A DNA stretch of 38,906 nucleotides. It comes from Nitrosospira multiformis. GTDB lineage: Bacteria > Pseudomonadota > Gammaproteobacteria > Burkholderiales > Nitrosomonadaceae. Shown piece by piece: positions 37,872 to 38,906 of this stretch; positions within the stretch are counted from its first letter, which is position 1, and every line of letters starts with the position of its first letter. The translations under genes were made by a program, and so were the position numbers. Under the pieces are notes generated by a model, which searched no databases, was not told the DNA's origin, and saw only the letters and a list, made by a program, of their open reading frames with translations. Location: assembly GCF_003050865.1 (NCBI RefSeq), contig NZ_QAOK01000028.1, positions 1-38,906 of the forward strand. Direction: 5' to 3'.

Positions 37872-38804
37872 ATGGAGTTCTATCGACACTTCAACGACGC
37901 TCAGCGTCTTGCTGACAGCATTGATGATTGGGAGGTAGACTCCTTCAGTTGGGAAAAGGGCTACGTCGCCTGCGCATTTGCAGCCGTCGCATACGAGGAG
38001 CTTCCGCAATTTGAGCTTAAGAAGGCAAAGCGCGCGAAGGTTATCCCGTGTGACAGGTATCAAGCGCACGTTGCCCGATGGTTCACTGAGCAACGTCGAG
38101 CAAGCGTGCGTCAGCTGGATACGAATGCAATCATTGAGATCATCGTTCGAGAAAGAATGGTTGTCGTAATCTCCAAACTCACACCAGTAATCTTCGTCTC
38201 CCTACGAGGAACAACGTTTTCCTTTGCCGACTTTAAAGCTGACTTGGATGTACGAAGAGTGCGGTATTCGCTCGGGTTTGGGGAATCTGTCAAACTTCAT
38301 CGCGGTTTCCTTGATGCCGTCCTTGAATGCTTCGACGAGGTTGTCGAGAAGATCGCCTCCATGAATGATGACAAGCATGTTCTTCCTGTCTACATCACAG
38401 GCCACTCCCTTGGCGGTGCAATGGCAGCAATTTTTCACGCCCGTCTCGCTGAGCGCGAGTTTCACCCGTTTGTTCATCGTCGCCGGTCTCGAATTGCCCC
38501 ATCCGTCTCGTGCTACACCTTTGGCATGCCGAGGTACGGGGACCTCGCGGCCAAGTCCGTGCTTCCACAGCCCTACCACATCTTTAACGAGTTCGACGCG
38601 ATTCCTACACTTCCGCCAACATTCATTGGATTCGCTGACTCAGCAAACGAGAAATGCCTGAACGCCATCCCTGAGCAAACTGCCATTCTGAATAAAGGCA
38701 ATTTCGCACTGCGCAGTGGAAAGGGAGTCGCAACGGTTCTGGGAGTCTCGGACCATCGTATGGAGCGGTACGTTGAGCGGCTGGATGTCATGCGCAACAA
38801 GTGA
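37872..38804 (+). CDS. Class-3 lipase (alpha/beta hydrolase)
   Basis: 310 residues; AAAGGAGGA lies 2-5 bases before the ATG. VIFVSLRGTTFSFADFKADL is the oxyanion-side strand. LPVYITGHSLGGAMAAIFHA carries the nucleophile Ser179. FNEFDAIPTLPP supplies Asp242, and SDHRMERYV supplies His295, completing the triad. Lipase_3 enzymes hydrolyse acylglycerols or phospholipids. No signal peptide is visible, so it is probably cytoplasmic, unusual for a digestive lipase but seen for effector-type phospholipases. It follows the protease gene with a 171-bp gap that contains an operator-like palindrome. Confidence 0.88.
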   Translation: MEFYRHFNDAQRLADSIDDWEVDSFSWEKGYVACAFAAVAYEELPQFELKKAKRAKVIPCDRYQAHVARWFTEQRRASVRQLDTNAIIEIIVRERMVVVISKLTPVIFVSLRGTTFSFADFKADLDVRRVRYSLGFGESVKLHRGFLDAVLECFDEVVEKIASMNDDKHVLPVYITGHSLGGAMAAIFHARLAEREFHPFVHRRRSRIAPSVSCYTFGMPRYGDLAAKSVLPQPYHIFNEFDAIPTLPPTFIGFADSANEKCLNAIPEQTAILNKGNFALRSGKGVATVLGVSDHRMERYVERLDVMRNK

Positions 38805-38867
38805 GCCTAACTGTTTAGTCCCGCTGTATGCTGGTGTAGAGTATTGCCAGCTACAGAGGGAGGAATT

Positions 38868-38906
38868 ATGGGACAGGTATTACATGGCTGCGCCACAACG
38901 ACAGAG
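38868..38906 (+). CDS. IS481-type transposase, 5' end only
   Basis: GGAGG precedes an ATG; the 13 visible residues MGQVLHGCATTTE match the usual start of a group of IS481-like transposases (MGQVLHGSATTT...). The window ends here. The IS left end should lie in 38805-38867 but could not be placed exactly. Confidence 0.7.
   Translation, partial: MGQVLHGCATTTE

Noticed and set aside
1-38906. tRNA or rRNA genes
   Set aside because: Looked for cloverleaf-like and CCA-ended segments and rRNA words; none seen.

Overview
The window reads as most of a conjugative plasmid (or a very plasmid-like integrated element) from a Gram-negative bacterium, most likely a betaproteobacterium. That host guess rests on IncP (RK2/RP4)-type backbone genes and on general protein flavour. 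No rRNA, tRNA or host marker gene is present to confirm it.

Layout. (1) Positions 1-9800 are a patchwork accessory region: a cut-off thermonuclease, an IS630 transposase remnant, a Phd/PIN toxin-antitoxin pair, a frameshifted ParE toxin, an orphan protein, an HU protein, two secreted Cys-rich proteins (one with a Kazal inhibitor domain), a subtilisin stub, a RadC-like stub and a RES/Xre toxin-antitoxin pair. Two broken copies of the 3' end of traF lie in this debris. (2) 9814-16484 is the DNA-processing part of an IncP-like transfer system: traF-traG-traI-traJ leftward, a recognisable oriT with nic site, then traK-traL-traM rightward. (3) 16492-18641 is a leftward control/maintenance block: ssb, a KleE-like small membrane protein missed by ordinary length cut-offs, a KorB-type ParB and a KfrB-domain protein. 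(4) 18642-20616 is the vegetative origin: DnaA box, AT-rich DNA and five 17-bp iterons. A decayed IS3-family element sits between iterons four and five with a 3-bp target duplication. (5) 20617-23921 is a leftward replication/partition operon: parA-parB-korA-like-repA. (6) 24071-35635 is trbA and the complete mating-pair formation operon trbB-C-D-E-F-G-H-I-J-K-L plus trbN, all rightward with many overlapping start and stop codons. (7) 35636-38906 is a second accessory patch: one arm of a long inverted repeat, a two-gene unit (small hydrophobic protein plus HEXXH metallopeptidase), a class-3 lipase and the start of an IS481-type transposase cut by the window edge.

How it works together. RepA would act at the iterons. 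ParA/ParB would partition the plasmid. KorA, KorB and TrbA homologues would form a repressor network over the rep/par, ssb/kle/korB, tra and trb promoters. TraI/J/K with TraG would process oriT and feed the Trb channel, and TrbK would give entry exclusion. The control genes are shuffled compared with RK2, and the replicon is a RepA_C type instead of TrfA, so this is a mosaic relative of IncP and not a classical member.

The most interesting signals at DNA level are: a ~160-bp inverted repeat 17 kb apart that brackets the whole rep-par-trb block; an exact 14-bp palindrome core found three times, in two different reading frames, in parB and traI; a 15-bp KorB-operator-like palindrome upstream of both korB and trbA; and the iteron array split by an IS. 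The best candidate for an undescribed functional system is the small hydrophobic protein plus HEXXH protease pair next to the lipase.
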